Virus record (IMG/VR): IMGVR_UViG_3300019135_000055
Span: 62,001-126,000 of that record
From: a virus
Reading direction: 5' to 3' (one strand)
Length of the DNA: 64,000 nucleotides
Shown: positions 1-8,061 of the stretch, piece by piece
Layout: every line of letters starts with the position of its first letter
How positions within the stretch are numbered: the stretch's first letter is position 1
Made by a program: the position numbers and the translations under genes
Notes under the pieces: generated by a model
Told to the model about the DNA's origin: nothing
Database searches by the model: none
What the model saw: the letters and a program-made list of their open reading frames with translations, nothing else

Positions 1-28
1 GGAATTTTCTGAAATAGGTAAATTTTGA

Positions 29-57
29 TTGACGTTTTTAAATAGTCAAAGTAAAGT
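29..57 (+). promoter_or_regulatory. Promoter of the XRE gene, with operator in the spacer
   Basis: TTGACG at 29-34, a 17-base spacer and TAAAGT at 52-57. The spacer holds TTTTAAATAGTC (36-47), whose exact reverse complement lies at 301-312 in the next promoter. This suggests one protein controls both, most simply the small XRE regulator encoded at 77-283 (inference). Confidence 0.55.
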
Positions 58-76
58 TGTATATGAGGTGAGAAAA

Positions 77-283
77 ATGATTAGATCAAATTTAAAGGCT
101 ATTGCTGATGAGGCAGGTATTTCAATTTCTCGATTAAGTGCCGAAATAAATCATGGGAAAGAAACCGTTAGGAAAATGTACAATGATGACATGGAGCGGT
201 TCCCAAGAGAATTGCTTGATAAGCTCTGCAAGCATTTCAACTGTGAACCAGGAGACTTGATAAAATTCGAAAAAGATGAATAA
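77..283 (+). CDS. Small XRE/Cro-type DNA-binding regulator
   Basis: A 68-residue protein that is almost entirely one Cro/CI-type helix-turn-helix domain: helices around residues 4-12, 16-24 and 27-38, then a C-terminal part with [13 protein letters not shown], typical of the short HTH_26-like regulators. The frame opens earlier at a TTG at 29, but that lies in the promoter; ATG 77 has GAGGTGAG seven bases upstream and is preferred. It probably represses its own promoter and the one at 299-327 through the shared 12-base site. The family is clear; the exact SPbeta counterpart is not. Confidence 0.8.
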   Translation: MIRSNLKAIADEAGISISRLSAEINHGKETVRKMYNDDMERFPRELLDKLCKHFNCEPGDLIKFEKDE

Positions 284-298
284 ATTTCTAATTAATTA

Positions 299-327
299 TT
301 GACTATTTAAAATAGCCGCTATATAAT
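299..327 (+). promoter_or_regulatory. Promoter with operator copy, drives the gene at 372
   Basis: TTGACT at 299-304, 17-base spacer, TATAAT at 322-327. The palindrome CTATTTAAAATAG (303-315) overlaps the -35 region, and 301-312 is the exact inverse of 36-47 in the preceding promoter. Consistent with repression by the XRE protein. Confidence 0.65.
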
Positions 328-371
328 TAAATCAGAGTTAAACAAATTAAATGTAATGAGGGGTAATGGTA

Positions 372-578
372 ATGACAAATCAATTTAATAAATCATTTAC
401 AGAGGCATTGGAAGAACTGGTAAGTGGCAAAGCAGGCTTTGCTCAGGGAGAATTCTTTGATAAGGGACTTTATCTTGAATTTGATAAAACAGGAGTGTTA
501 CAAGAAGTAGACGCAAAAGGGACTTTTCAAAAAAATAAATGCGATTATTTCCACAGGGATGCTCAAACAAAAATATAA
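372..578 (+). CDS. Small hypothetical phage protein
   Basis: A soluble, mixed-charge protein of 68 residues without a recognised domain. ATG 372 is chosen over ATG 366 because GAGGGG at 358-363 sits only two bases before 366 but eight before 372. First gene of the run controlled by the promoter at 299-327. Confidence 0.6.
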   Translation: MTNQFNKSFTEALEELVSGKAGFAQGEFFDKGLYLEFDKTGVLQEVDAKGTFQKNKCDYFHRDAQTKI

Positions 579-634
579 AACATTTAAAATTGCAAATAAG
601 CAAGAAATCGGACTAACAGAAAAGAGTTGATCGA

Positions 635-868
635 ATGATGAAGCCATATAGCACTTTGGAGGATGCTTTACAGGACTATAAAAATCGACTGCAGCGAAGA
701 AAAATAATGCTTGAGAAGCTCTATAATAAGCGAAGAGACATAGAATTGACAGTAAAAGAGGAATACAAAGTTTTGATGCTGGAAGCTGAAAAGAGACTTA
801 TAGAAGAATTTCTTCATGATCTTGAAGAAATAAAGAAAGAAAAGGAGAAATGCCAATGCGGTCACTAA
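635..868 (+). CDS. Small coiled-coil protein
   Basis: A 77-residue, highly charged, helical protein (K, R and E through most of its length) with predicted coiled-coil character and a C-terminal CQCGH. The last 19 bases overlap the next gene, so the two are probably translationally coupled. Function not recognised. Confidence 0.6.
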   Translation: MMKPYSTLEDALQDYKNRLQRRKIMLEKLYNKRRDIELTVKEEYKVLMLEAEKRLIEEFLHDLEEIKKEKEKCQCGH

Positions 869-1251
869 TAATGGATCTTAAAGAAGAGATCGTTGAATTA
901 GAAGAGGCTTTACGAAAAGCGGAAACTAATACTGTTAGAGGTGTATTACAAGAAGCAATTTGGGACAGAAATTCAAAAATTGAAAAACTAAGACCAAATG
1001 GATTTGTTTTAGCTGATATAAGCCTTAAAGATGGAACGCTTTTGAACAGATGCCTCGTATTCTCCACAAATGATGGGATAGGAACTGATGCGGTCTCTGA
1101 TACTGAGGAGGCAGAAAGCATTTTAAAGAATGACGAAGAAGTGTATTTACAGCAAGAATATAATGACGGCAATTTTGCTGGAGATGTTGAAACAAATACG
1201 ATTGAAAGTTATAAGCTGTACTATGAAAATTGTCTATCAGAGGATAGTTAA
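850..1251 (+). CDS. Hypothetical phage protein
   Basis: A 133-residue acidic protein. The N-terminal 50 residues look helical (EEIVELEEALRKAE), followed by a mixed region around LADISLKDGTLLNRC. AAGGAG at 841-846 precedes ATG 850, inside the end of the upstream gene. No domain recognised. Confidence 0.6.
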   Translation: MPMRSLIMDLKEEIVELEEALRKAETNTVRGVLQEAIWDRNSKIEKLRPNGFVLADISLKDGTLLNRCLVFSTNDGIGTDAVSDTEEAESILKNDEEVYLQQEYNDGNFAGDVETNTIESYKLYYENCLSEDS

Positions 1252-1318
1252 TTCTAATGAATCTGAATGAAATCATACTTTAAAATAAATTAAAAAACAA
1301 GGAAAAGGATTGAGGGAA

Positions 1319-1537
1319 ATGAATAACTTAGAACAACATTTGAAAGAGCAAACAGATGCCTTTCTAATCGATTGCTTTAATGAAATTGAGGAATGGGGAA
1401 AATCTAGAGTCTTGGGGCAGGGGAAGGTCAGAAATCTGTATGAGTCGTTTAATTTGAATATTACTCAACTTCACATGATTAGTCAGGTTATTTACAAGGA
1501 AATGGCATCACGGTTTGTTGAAAGCAAAGTGGATTGA
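1319..1537 (+). CDS. Small hypothetical protein
   Basis: A 72-residue, mainly helical protein. ATG 1319 is chosen because AAAAGG at 1303-1308 lies ten bases upstream; an in-frame TTG at 1310 is too close to that site. No domain recognised. Confidence 0.55.
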   Translation: MNNLEQHLKEQTDAFLIDCFNEIEEWGKSRVLGQGKVRNLYESFNLNITQLHMISQVIYKEMASRFVESKVD

Positions 1538-1591
1538 AGATAGGCGAACATAAAAAGAGAAAGGAGGGTATGACAATGCCAGTATGGAGAC

Positions 1592-1843
1592 ATGAGATTA
1601 CCGATTAAACAATGCTTAACAAATGAAGAGTCGGGTCACGCTGTGCTTCAATTTGTAACAAACACACTTCCTAAATTGAAATTCATTTTAAGAAGAGAAG
1701 AAAGACGAATTGAAAAAGGAAGCGTCCATGCCCTTGATTGGCTTATTGAAAATGGTGGAGATCCTGCAGAATTTGATTTTGATAACTGGGTTGACGCTTT
1801 AAACGAATACCTTAATTGCCTGTATGTATTGGTGACACGGTAA
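1592..1843 (+). CDS. Small hypothetical protein with disrupted start
   Basis: The frame encodes 83 residues (motifs LKFILRREERRIEKG and HALDWLIENGGDP). Its only ATG, 1592, has no usable ribosome site. The strong site AAAGGAGGG at 1560-1568 instead serves ATG 1570/1576, which opens MPVWRHEITD and stops after 12 codons in another frame. A single-base shift near 1600 would join the two into about 90 residues. Either a frameshifted gene or a leader peptide plus a poorly initiated gene; the former seems likelier. Confidence 0.5.
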   Translation: MRLPIKQCLTNEESGHAVLQFVTNTLPKLKFILRREERRIEKGSVHALDWLIENGGDPAEFDFDNWVDALNEYLNCLYVLVTR

Positions 1844-1920
1844 CACTTTCTAGAGACTCAAGAGTTAACGATGAGAAATCTTTGTGGATTTCCTAATTTT
1901 AATAAAGGATGATAAATCAA

Positions 1921-2220
1921 ATGGATAACAGCTCAACTTCAGTCAGATCTTTAATTTTTAGCACGCATATCGAAAGATTGAAAGAGTTGCTGTTTAAACT
2001 GCATGATGGATCAATTACAAAAGAAGAGCTCCGGGAATTATCCAAGATCCATTTAGAGTGTATGGGAATGACCGCGCATGTGGTTGGGGAAGCAAACGAA
2101 TTTCTTTTAAAGTCTGATTTGCTTCCTGAAGACGATGCTAAAGAAATAAATGAGCTGCTACATAAGATCAAGGAAAGCAAAAAGGAAAAGAAAGATTTTT
2201 CTGATCAAGAATTAGAATAA
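1921..2220 (+). CDS. Hypothetical helical protein
   Basis: A 99-residue helical protein (RLKELLFKLHDGSITKEELR, then HVVGEANEFLL) ending in a lysine-rich tail. AAAGGA lies one base before ATG 1909 and thirteen before ATG 1921; 1921 is preferred but uncertain. No domain recognised. Confidence 0.55.
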   Translation: MDNSSTSVRSLIFSTHIERLKELLFKLHDGSITKEELRELSKIHLECMGMTAHVVGEANEFLLKSDLLPEDDAKEINELLHKIKESKKEKKDFSDQELE

Positions 2221-2252
2221 AACCAGTCTTTTAACGGAAAAGGAGCAAGAAA

Positions 2253-3095
2253 ATGTCCAAAATAAAGCATGAGAATATTGCTACTTCCTCTGCAATACGA
2301 ATTGCTAGCATAGTTAATGAATACTTGTACGATGATGATATCTTTTCGCTGGAAGATGCCATTGACATTTACGATATAAACGTTGTGCAACGTATGTTTA
2401 AGCCGAATAAAAAAACATTATTACACTATTTTATTGAAATGTTTTGTGACCCATATGAGGATATCGATTCATTACACAAAAACTTAGATGAAGAGGAAGC
2501 ATTGAAAATTATTTTGCCAATCTTAAAAGAGTATAAACAAATCGATAATATAGAGGGATTTATTTTTGATGATTTTGTAATTAGTGAAAGAATCAATAAC
2601 GACTATGATCAATTCATTAAAAATATGCAAGAGTTTATTACCCGTAATAATAAGTTAATTATAGATCACTTAGTTCATTCGACATTTCAGATATTGTTTT
2701 TGGACAGGAGCTTCCTTCATGACTTTCACAAAAAAGTCTCCGAGATTGTTAAAAAAAATATAGTATACCTTGCTTCTACATACCCGGAACATTTCACAGT
2801 GAAACAAAGGATTAAACGAACCGAATATTGGAATACTTGGTTGGAACATGCGATTTTCTACAGAGATAAAGGTCATTGTGTTATATGTAGAACTGATTTA
2901 ACAAAGACACTCAGTGTAACCGGAACTGTACACATAGATCACATAATTCCTCTAGAGTTATTCGGCAGTAATGATTCTTCTAATCTTCAATTGTTATGTG
3001 AATCGTGCAATACATCTAAAGGTGCAAGAACGACTGAGACGAATAATATGAATGTACCTTTTTGGAATTATGATTATAAGGATAAAACTGAATAA
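2253..3095 (+). CDS. Free-standing HNH endonuclease-domain protein
   Basis: A 280-residue protein. The C-terminal 70 residues form an HNH module: the zinc pair CVIC near residue 210, the core HIDHIIPLELFG with catalytic His-Asp-His, Asn in NLQLLC, and a second zinc pair CESC. The N-terminal 200 residues are not recognised. It is not inside an intron and has its own ribosome site (AAAAGGAG), so it may be a nuclease effector rather than a homing enzyme. It lies about 500 bases before the AlbA_2 gene in the accessory arm. Confidence 0.75.
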   Translation: MSKIKHENIATSSAIRIASIVNEYLYDDDIFSLEDAIDIYDINVVQRMFKPNKKTLLHYFIEMFCDPYEDIDSLHKNLDEEEALKIILPILKEYKQIDNIEGFIFDDFVISERINNDYDQFIKNMQEFITRNNKLIIDHLVHSTFQILFLDRSFLHDFHKKVSEIVKKNIVYLASTYPEHFTVKQRIKRTEYWNTWLEHAIFYRDKGHCVICRTDLTKTLSVTGTVHIDHIIPLELFGSNDSSNLQLLCESCNTSKGARTTETNNMNVPFWNYDYKDKTE

Positions 3096-3121
3096 AATAA
3101 CAATTTTAAAGGGTGTTAACT

Positions 3122-3379
3122 ATGAGAGTTAATCGAAATCCGTTAAGGAAAGTAATAGGAACAATACAAGTTAAATTTTCATCTGACGCCCTATATTCAA
3201 TACCTATGGAAGTCTATGAATGTGGACATTATGCTCCCACAAAACAAGACAAAATTGGCGAATACGAAGTAGTAAGAAGAAGATGTGCGAAATGTGGAAG
3301 TGGGAAGCCTCCTCAACTAACAAATTTAGAAATAGAACAGATTAAGAACGGTGAACGATTGTTTAAGATAGAAGAATAG
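3122..3379 (+). CDS. Small zinc-ribbon-like protein
   Basis: An 85-residue basic protein with CGH followed by CAKCG, spaced like a zinc ribbon. ATG 3122 is chosen over an in-frame TTG at 3113 because AAAGGGTG at 3108-3115 ends seven bases before it. Function unknown. Confidence 0.6.
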   Translation: MRVNRNPLRKVIGTIQVKFSSDALYSIPMEVYECGHYAPTKQDKIGEYEVVRRRCAKCGSGKPPQLTNLEIEQIKNGERLFKIEE

Positions 3380-3400
3380 ACCGAAAAAAGGGCGCTGTGT

Positions 3401-3586
3401 ATGCTACGAATAATTTTGAATGATGACCAGACGCTTTTAAACGATCCTTCAATAGGGTGGAATCTCAGCTCAATACACGCTATCAATGAAACTTTAAATG
3501 ATACAGGAAGATATGATTTGTATACAAAGGAAAACGGGTGGCAGTGTCTTTCTGCTAATGATATTAAGACACTGCAAAAAGTTTAA
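3401..3586 (+). CDS. Small hypothetical protein
   Basis: A 61-residue protein with motifs LNDDQTLL and LYTKENGWQCLSANDI. The ribosome site is weak. Followed closely by the AlbA_2 gene. No family recognised. Confidence 0.5.
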   Translation: MLRIILNDDQTLLNDPSIGWNLSSIHAINETLNDTGRYDLYTKENGWQCLSANDIKTLQKV

Positions 3587-3625
3587 ATAAAACAACTCTT
3601 TTAACGAAAGAGAGAGGAAAGGTTT

Positions 3626-4723
3626 ATGACAGGAGTTTTAAAAGAAAAAATTAAGAGTTTAATTGAACTTGGCTATGAAGGGGAGTATTGGGATTTAAAA
3701 GAAAAATGGCATGATGACAATGGAAAATTGGTACATGATATTTTATGTTTTGCTAATACTTTTCATGACCATGATTGTTATATTATAGTTGGAGTTTCTG
3801 ATTTAGGTGAAATTAAAGGTTTGGAAGAACATGAAAAGAAAAAACAAGCAAATCTAATAGATATGCTTAGAAATATTAGCTTTGCTGGTGACAGACCGAA
3901 AGTGTTTTTAAAATCATTATTAATAGATGGAAAATTCATTGATGTATTAATCATTCCAAATTCAATAAATGTTCCTTATTTTTTGAGGAAACCGTACAGA
4001 AAAGTTAAGGAAGGATACATCTATACAAGAACTGGAGATAGTAATACTCCAATTAATCAAAATTCTTCAATATCAACCATTGAATCGTTATGGAAAAAGC
4101 GATTTGGCTTTAACAAAACAGGACTAGAAAGGTTCAGTCATCTTTTGAAAGATAAAGATAATTGGAACTCCAATGATTATGGATACTATCATACTCTTAG
4201 TCCAGAGTATGCAATGAAATATAAGTTCTCTGATTCATTAAGAGAGACTATATCAGAGTTCTATTCTTATGTAATGTATAGTGAGCACACGTCAGTTGAG
4301 CAAATTGAGCTTGAAGTAAATGGCACAGTTCTTAAGGAAATAGAGTTAATAACATTAGATAGCGGGAGGTATACCACACCTTCGCCAGAGTGGGGTTATA
4401 TCAAATTCAACTTCAATGATGTATTTGATTTTAAGTATTTTATAGTCGATGACCTTAGATATAATTTACATTCTTTCTTTATTGATGAAGAAAGCGAAGA
4501 TGGAATGATCGCTTACAAAAATTTCATGGAAGTTACTTTAACGTTTAAAAACAGTATTGAGAAAGAAGATTTTGTAAATTTCGTTTATCACAAAGAGGCT
4601 GATTTCAAGAATAAGCTAGAACATGAATCTAAGCAATATTTTAAAACGGATAACGAAATATTCCAAAGAAGGATTGTAACAGCTCGCATATTAAAACAAA
4701 TGCTTGAAGAATTTCGAGGTTAA
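3626..4723 (+). CDS. AlbA_2 (Schlafen-type) domain protein
   Basis: A 365-residue protein. Residues 10-155 match the AlbA_2 pattern seen in Schlafen-like proteins: EYWDLKEKW near residue 20 (the acidic-x-[DF]-K-E signature), ILCFANTFHD, YIIVGVSD-GEIKGL, FIDVLIIPNS and YIYTRTGDSNTPI. The C-terminal half has no recognised domain. AlbA_2 proteins are nucleic-acid binding and often occur in phage-defence or regulatory loci. AGAGAGGAAAGG precedes ATG 3626. Role here is inferred as accessory or defence cargo. Confidence 0.7.
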   Translation: MTGVLKEKIKSLIELGYEGEYWDLKEKWHDDNGKLVHDILCFANTFHDHDCYIIVGVSDLGEIKGLEEHEKKKQANLIDMLRNISFAGDRPKVFLKSLLIDGKFIDVLIIPNSINVPYFLRKPYRKVKEGYIYTRTGDSNTPINQNSSISTIESLWKKRFGFNKTGLERFSHLLKDKDNWNSNDYGYYHTLSPEYAMKYKFSDSLRETISEFYSYVMYSEHTSVEQIELEVNGTVLKEIELITLDSGRYTTPSPEWGYIKFNFNDVFDFKYFIVDDLRYNLHSFFIDEESEDGMIAYKNFMEVTLTFKNSIEKEDFVNFVYHKEADFKNKLEHESKQYFKTDNEIFQRRIVTARILKQMLEEFRG

Positions 4724-4760
4724 AAAACTACGATTTTTTAAGAAAGTGTTGGTGAATACA

Positions 4761-4985
4761 ATGGTAAAAATGATTACGGTCTGGTACAAATACGATGATA
4801 AGCGCAGCGAAGCGAAACTAAATCATATTGAAGATGGATGGATAAATGAAGACTATCCAAAACCCAAAGATCCATCATATTCAAATCAAGAAGCTTGGAA
4901 AAAAAGTAATTGGGAAAGGAAGCATGCCTATTTAGATGAACAATATCATGTGTTAAATGTTCCACCAGCGAATTGGGTTAAATAA
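4761..4985 (+). CDS. Small hypothetical protein
   Basis: A 74-residue, tryptophan- and lysine-rich protein (WYKYDDKRSEAKL, WERKHAYLDEQY). The frame extends upstream into the AlbA_2 gene, but ATG 4761 is the plausible start. No domain recognised. Confidence 0.55.
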   Translation: MVKMITVWYKYDDKRSEAKLNHIEDGWINEDYPKPKDPSYSNQEAWKKSNWERKHAYLDEQYHVLNVPPANWVK

Positions 4986-4996
4986 TGAATAGTTTT

Positions 4997-5015
4997 AAAC
5001 TCCAATTTGGAGTTT
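4997..5015 (+). terminator. Perfect short hairpin before a ribosome site
   Basis: AAACTCCAA and TTGGAGTTT are separated by one T and followed by TTTTAGGAGGGG. The stem is perfect and sits directly before the ribosome site of the gene at 5034. It could be a weak terminator or a translational control hairpin. Confidence 0.4.
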
Positions 5016-5033
5016 TAGGAGGGGAGTATACAA

Positions 5034-5255
5034 ATGATCAAGGTTTACACAATAGGTCATGAGATACCAAAAAAAATTAAGTCCTGCATTTCTGAATGGA
5101 ATTACTGGAATTGGATTGTTACTGCAAATACACCGAAGAAAAACAAGGATGCTAAAGAGATCATTAACAAAATTGAGCCTGATGCTGATAAAGTTGCAGT
5201 ATTTAAGAACGGCGATGTTGATGTTTATGTTAGCTACATGTTTCCCGTTAAGTAG
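5034..5255 (+). CDS. Small hypothetical protein
   Basis: A 73-residue protein (motifs SCISEWNYWNWIVTAN and VFKNGDVDVYVSYMF). AGGAGGGG precedes ATG 5034 with good spacing. No family recognised. Confidence 0.6.
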   Translation: MIKVYTIGHEIPKKIKSCISEWNYWNWIVTANTPKKNKDAKEIINKIEPDADKVAVFKNGDVDVYVSYMFPVK

Positions 5256-5305
5256 CTTTAAATAAAAGAAGCATTTTAACATAACAGGCAGCGGAAGAAG
5301 AGCGG

Positions 5306-5485
5306 TTAAATACTCTTCTTCATCCCGCAGCGGCGACATTCCCGCAAGAATATGCCGTCCTTAACTGAGCTTTTAAACAAGGTATTGTCACAATTGTCAC
5401 ATCGGCCATGATGAGCATCTGGATATTCTTTGTAGTCGTAGACAATAGAAGTATCATAACCCTTTGTTTCAAACTCTCTCTCCAT
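5306..5485 (-). CDS. Small zinc-ribbon protein on the minus strand
   Basis: A 59-residue protein with two CxxC pairs, CDNCDNTLF and CRRCG, a classical zinc ribbon. GAAGGTGA lies five bases before ATG 5485; an in-frame TTG at 5500 lies upstream of this site. One of few minus-strand genes, flanked by + genes. The 3' end lies in an inverted repeat GAAGAAGAG/CTCTTCTTC (5294-5321). Confidence 0.6.
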   Translation of the reverse strand: MEREFETKGYDTSIVYDYKEYPDAHHGRCDNCDNTLFKSSVKDGIFLRECRRCGMKKSI

Positions 5486-5578
5486 GAAAATCACCTTCAA
5501 AAAATAAAGTCAGCTTTATAAGAATAGCAAATTTCGAAATCCAAATACAGATCAATATCAAAGAAATGAGGAGACAAA

Positions 5579-6031
5579 ATGAAACTGCCCAAAGTCAAAA
5601 TTGAAATCGAATGGAATGAGCTTAACAGTGATAAAAGGATTGAAGATATTGAAGGTTTGATGGAAGTAAACAAATTAAACAACAATGATTTCAGCTACTT
5701 TTTTGAATTGCATGAAGATGAAAATGCTGTAGTGTTTGTGAATGTTTCAGGGTATGACCTTGAGGAAGAAGATATTGAAAGTGGCATCGGAAGAGTTTTT
5801 CAAACTGAAACAGCAATTATTATCAAAAAAGCGGACAATGTAAAGCTAATCAATGAACTACGCTTTCGCGGCGACTATAATGGAGATATGCTTGATGAAT
5901 TAAACAACTTATTAAAGGATAAACCTGTTTGGACATTAGATGATTTTGAAAAAGCTGGCGTAAAATTAAATGTTAACGGATATGATCCTTTCGGATATTC
6001 TTGGTACGATTACATCGATGATAAAAAATAA
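5579..6031 (+). CDS. Hypothetical acidic protein
   Basis: A 150-residue, strongly acidic soluble protein (FELHEDENAVVFVNVSGYDL; C-terminal YSWYDYIDDKK). GAGGAGACAAA precedes ATG 5579. Acidity could suggest a DNA-mimic or partner-binding role, but that is speculation; no domain recognised. Confidence 0.6.
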   Translation: MKLPKVKIEIEWNELNSDKRIEDIEGLMEVNKLNNNDFSYFFELHEDENAVVFVNVSGYDLEEEDIESGIGRVFQTETAIIIKKADNVKLINELRFRGDYNGDMLDELNNLLKDKPVWTLDDFEKAGVKLNVNGYDPFGYSWYDYIDDKK

Positions 6032-6152
6032 AGCATTATCATTTTAATCATAATTAAAAGTATGAATAAAATATTGATAAGACATAACAGCCGCCGATAA
6101 TGATTGCGGCCATTTTAATCAGATTAAAACGAATTAAAAGTAAAAATAGGGA

Positions 6153-6260
6153 ATGGTTGAGCTGACTATAGAAAATTGGAAAGACAGTTTAATTTTTATT
6201 GGTGTAATGAGTTTGGGATTGGCTGCGTTTATATTATCTCTTGCTTATTTTGGACAATAA
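6153..6260 (+). CDS. Single-span small membrane protein
   Basis: A 35-residue protein: MVELTIENWKDS, one hydrophobic helix (LIFIGVMSLGLAAFILSLAY), then FGQ. The ribosome site is weak (AGGGA). Such short phage membrane peptides are often type I toxins, but no antisense RNA signature was identified here. Confidence 0.5.
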   Translation: MVELTIENWKDSLIFIGVMSLGLAAFILSLAYFGQ

Positions 6261-6391
6261 TTCTTTCCTTTGTTGTATAATGGAACCAAAACAGACGTTT
6301 CATATGTCTTACGTTAGTCCTTACTCACCCTTTGTTAAGACAACTCGAACATAGGTTCATACTTTGGTTGTGACGAAAGGGGAGTCTAATT

Positions 6392-6547
6392 ATGAAAATG
6401 GATGAGAAGAGGAGAGAGCTTCAAAAAAAATATAGGGAGGAAATAAAAAAGAAGAAAAATCACAAAACCTATACTATCGAAACAATAATTGTAATAGCAA
6501 TTGTTCTGTTGTTTATTGCTTTGAATTTAATAATTGATGAATTTTAG
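6392..6547 (+). CDS. Small single-span membrane protein, basic N-terminus
   Basis: A 51-residue protein with a very basic first half (KRRELQKKYREEIKKKK) and one C-terminal helix (TIIVIAIVLLFIALNLII). GAAAGGGGAG at 6375-6384 gives a strong ribosome site. Predicted N-in, C-out. Function unknown. Confidence 0.6.
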   Translation: MKMDEKRRELQKKYREEIKKKKNHKTYTIETIIVIAIVLLFIALNLIIDEF

Positions 6548-6633
6548 CTTAAATAATCATTTTTATGTTTATGTAGGGTGGGGTTAATTTTGGTATAGAA
6601 GTGGTTTATCATTCAGGGTAAGCGGAGAAGATA

Positions 6634-6714
6634 ATGGTTCACTTGGCTACATACTTTAATGTCTGGTATAGCCTAACAAATGAGTCATTTTTAGAAAGGG
6701 GAAAAATGGCTTAA
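6634..6714 (+). CDS. Possible 26-residue peptide
   Basis: ATG 6634 follows GCGGAGAAG with normal spacing and encodes 26 residues (VHLATYFNVWYSLTN...) to TAA 6712-6714. Only start and ribosome site support it; it could be part of the decayed stretch leading into the resolvase remnant. Confidence 0.35.
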   Translation: MVHLATYFNVWYSLTNESFLERGKMA

Positions 6715-6763
6715 CTTATACTTGAATACAATGAAAATGATTAAATCTAGAGGAGGGTTCATT

Positions 6764-7048
6764 TATGATTTATGGATATGCCCGAAAGAGTTCTGAGATA
6801 CAGAAACCTATGCTGCTTAAAATATTGAAGAACTTAATCAAGCAGGCGCAGAAAAAGTTTATTGCGAAATTGCTTCTGAAAGCAGAGAGGAAAAGCAAGC
6901 CCTCAATGAACTTATAGCCGGCTTAAAAAGTGGTGATGAGGTTTATTTACTGGGTTTCAATCATCACTCTAGAAATGAAAGTGAAGTGAAATCAATTTTG
7001 GAAGAGATTAAAGCAAGGGGCGCGGAAACCAAAGTATTGACTAAATAA
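6764..7048 (+). pseudogene. Decayed serine resolvase N-terminal domain
   Basis: A strong ribosome site (GAGGAGGG) precedes ATG 6764, which opens MIYGYARKSSEIQ, the start of a resolvase/invertase catalytic domain (usual form YARVST, catalytic Ser). The frame is then lost near 6805-6825. The rest continues in another frame: EELNQAGAEKVYCEIASES, ALNELIAGLKSGDEVYL, SILEEIKARGAETKVLTK, ending at 7048. At least one shift and one stop inactivate it, and the C-terminal DNA-binding part is missing. Confidence 0.7.
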
Positions 7049-7183
7049 AGACTGATGAAGATGATATGGTCGAGGATTTTCAAATAAAAACATCGTTTAA
7101 TTATACGAATTTTTGAATAGAAGAAGGCGTAGGTGTTACAAAAACTTCTGTCAATATAAAAATGATTTTAGAAAAGAGTGAAA

Positions 7184-8035
7184 ATGATGATTTACCGAGA
7201 TATAATCTATTTTAATGCAGATAAGATTCAATCAATCCTTGCCCAATTAAATAAGGGAGTTGTTGAATCACTTGTTGAAACAAAAGAACGAAATCATGAA
7301 GTTGAAGGAATAGCCAAAACAAGTAAAGTGCTCGAATTTTTGGGATTTCCCTTTTCAACAGAAGGAAATTATAGATACAATAATGCAAAAGGATTGCAAG
7401 AAGAAAAAATTCTTCATGATTTCGCTTTAACTGAACTACTTAAAATTCTTCCTTGTAAAGATGCCTCAAAGTTAGATAGGAGTCAGTTGGGAAGAAATGA
7501 TAGAGTGTTTGTAAAAGTAAAAGGGAAATTATCAATCTATGATTATAGAGATTTAAAGGATACATTGGAGAAGGTCGGAGCAGTTGCAAAGTTAATAAAT
7601 AGTGAGGAACAAAGTAAGAGCGATCTAAATGATTTTGCTGAGTTTATTGGCAGTGTTTACTCAGATTTAATGACAATAGAAATAAGAAATCAAAAAGAAA
7701 TAAATTTCATAGGCGCTGTTAATTCAGATTTCCTGAGAGAAACAATGCGAAATATGGTTTATAAATATGGATCTAAGCCAATAGGTGATTGGGAAATGAT
7801 TTGTCAAATTACAAGACTTCCAAAAAACAGGGCGGGAAATTTAGAAGATATGTTTAGGGACTTTGGCAAAGATATTAATACTGAGAACTTAGGTAAAGAA
7901 AAGTCTTTAGAGAGATTTTTAAATGAAATACTAAAAGAGTTTTCCAAAATAAATGACATGTTTGCATCAGTGTCATATCCGAATATCGCAGTTGAACCAA
8001 TTGCTGTATATCAAGAAATTAATATAAAAAAGTAA
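7184..8035 (+). CDS. DUF6414-like protein
   Basis: A 283-residue protein. The N-terminus MIYRDIIYFNADKIQSILAQ and the alternating strand/helix pattern recall DUF6414 proteins, whose function is unknown (recall, not searched). GTG 7178, ATG 7184 and ATG 7187 are possible starts; AAAAGAG favours the ATGs. It ends 26 bases before the SEFIR gene, so the two probably form one operon and possibly one system. Confidence 0.65.
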   Translation: MMIYRDIIYFNADKIQSILAQLNKGVVESLVETKERNHEVEGIAKTSKVLEFLGFPFSTEGNYRYNNAKGLQEEKILHDFALTELLKILPCKDASKLDRSQLGRNDRVFVKVKGKLSIYDYRDLKDTLEKVGAVAKLINSEEQSKSDLNDFAEFIGSVYSDLMTIEIRNQKEINFIGAVNSDFLRETMRNMVYKYGSKPIGDWEMICQITRLPKNRAGNLEDMFRDFGKDINTENLGKEKSLERFLNEILKEFSKINDMFASVSYPNIAVEPIAVYQEINIKK

Positions 8036-8061
8036 GCAAATGTTAAAAGGAGATTGAACAA

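Noticed and set aside
798-1172. 124-residue minus-strand ORF
   Set aside because: Mirror of the helical + gene at 850; serine/leucine-rich shadow without ribosome site.
6090-6110. Hairpin GCCGC/GCGGC after the gene at 5579
   Set aside because: Only five base pairs with an 11-base loop and a short T stretch; too weak to call a terminator.
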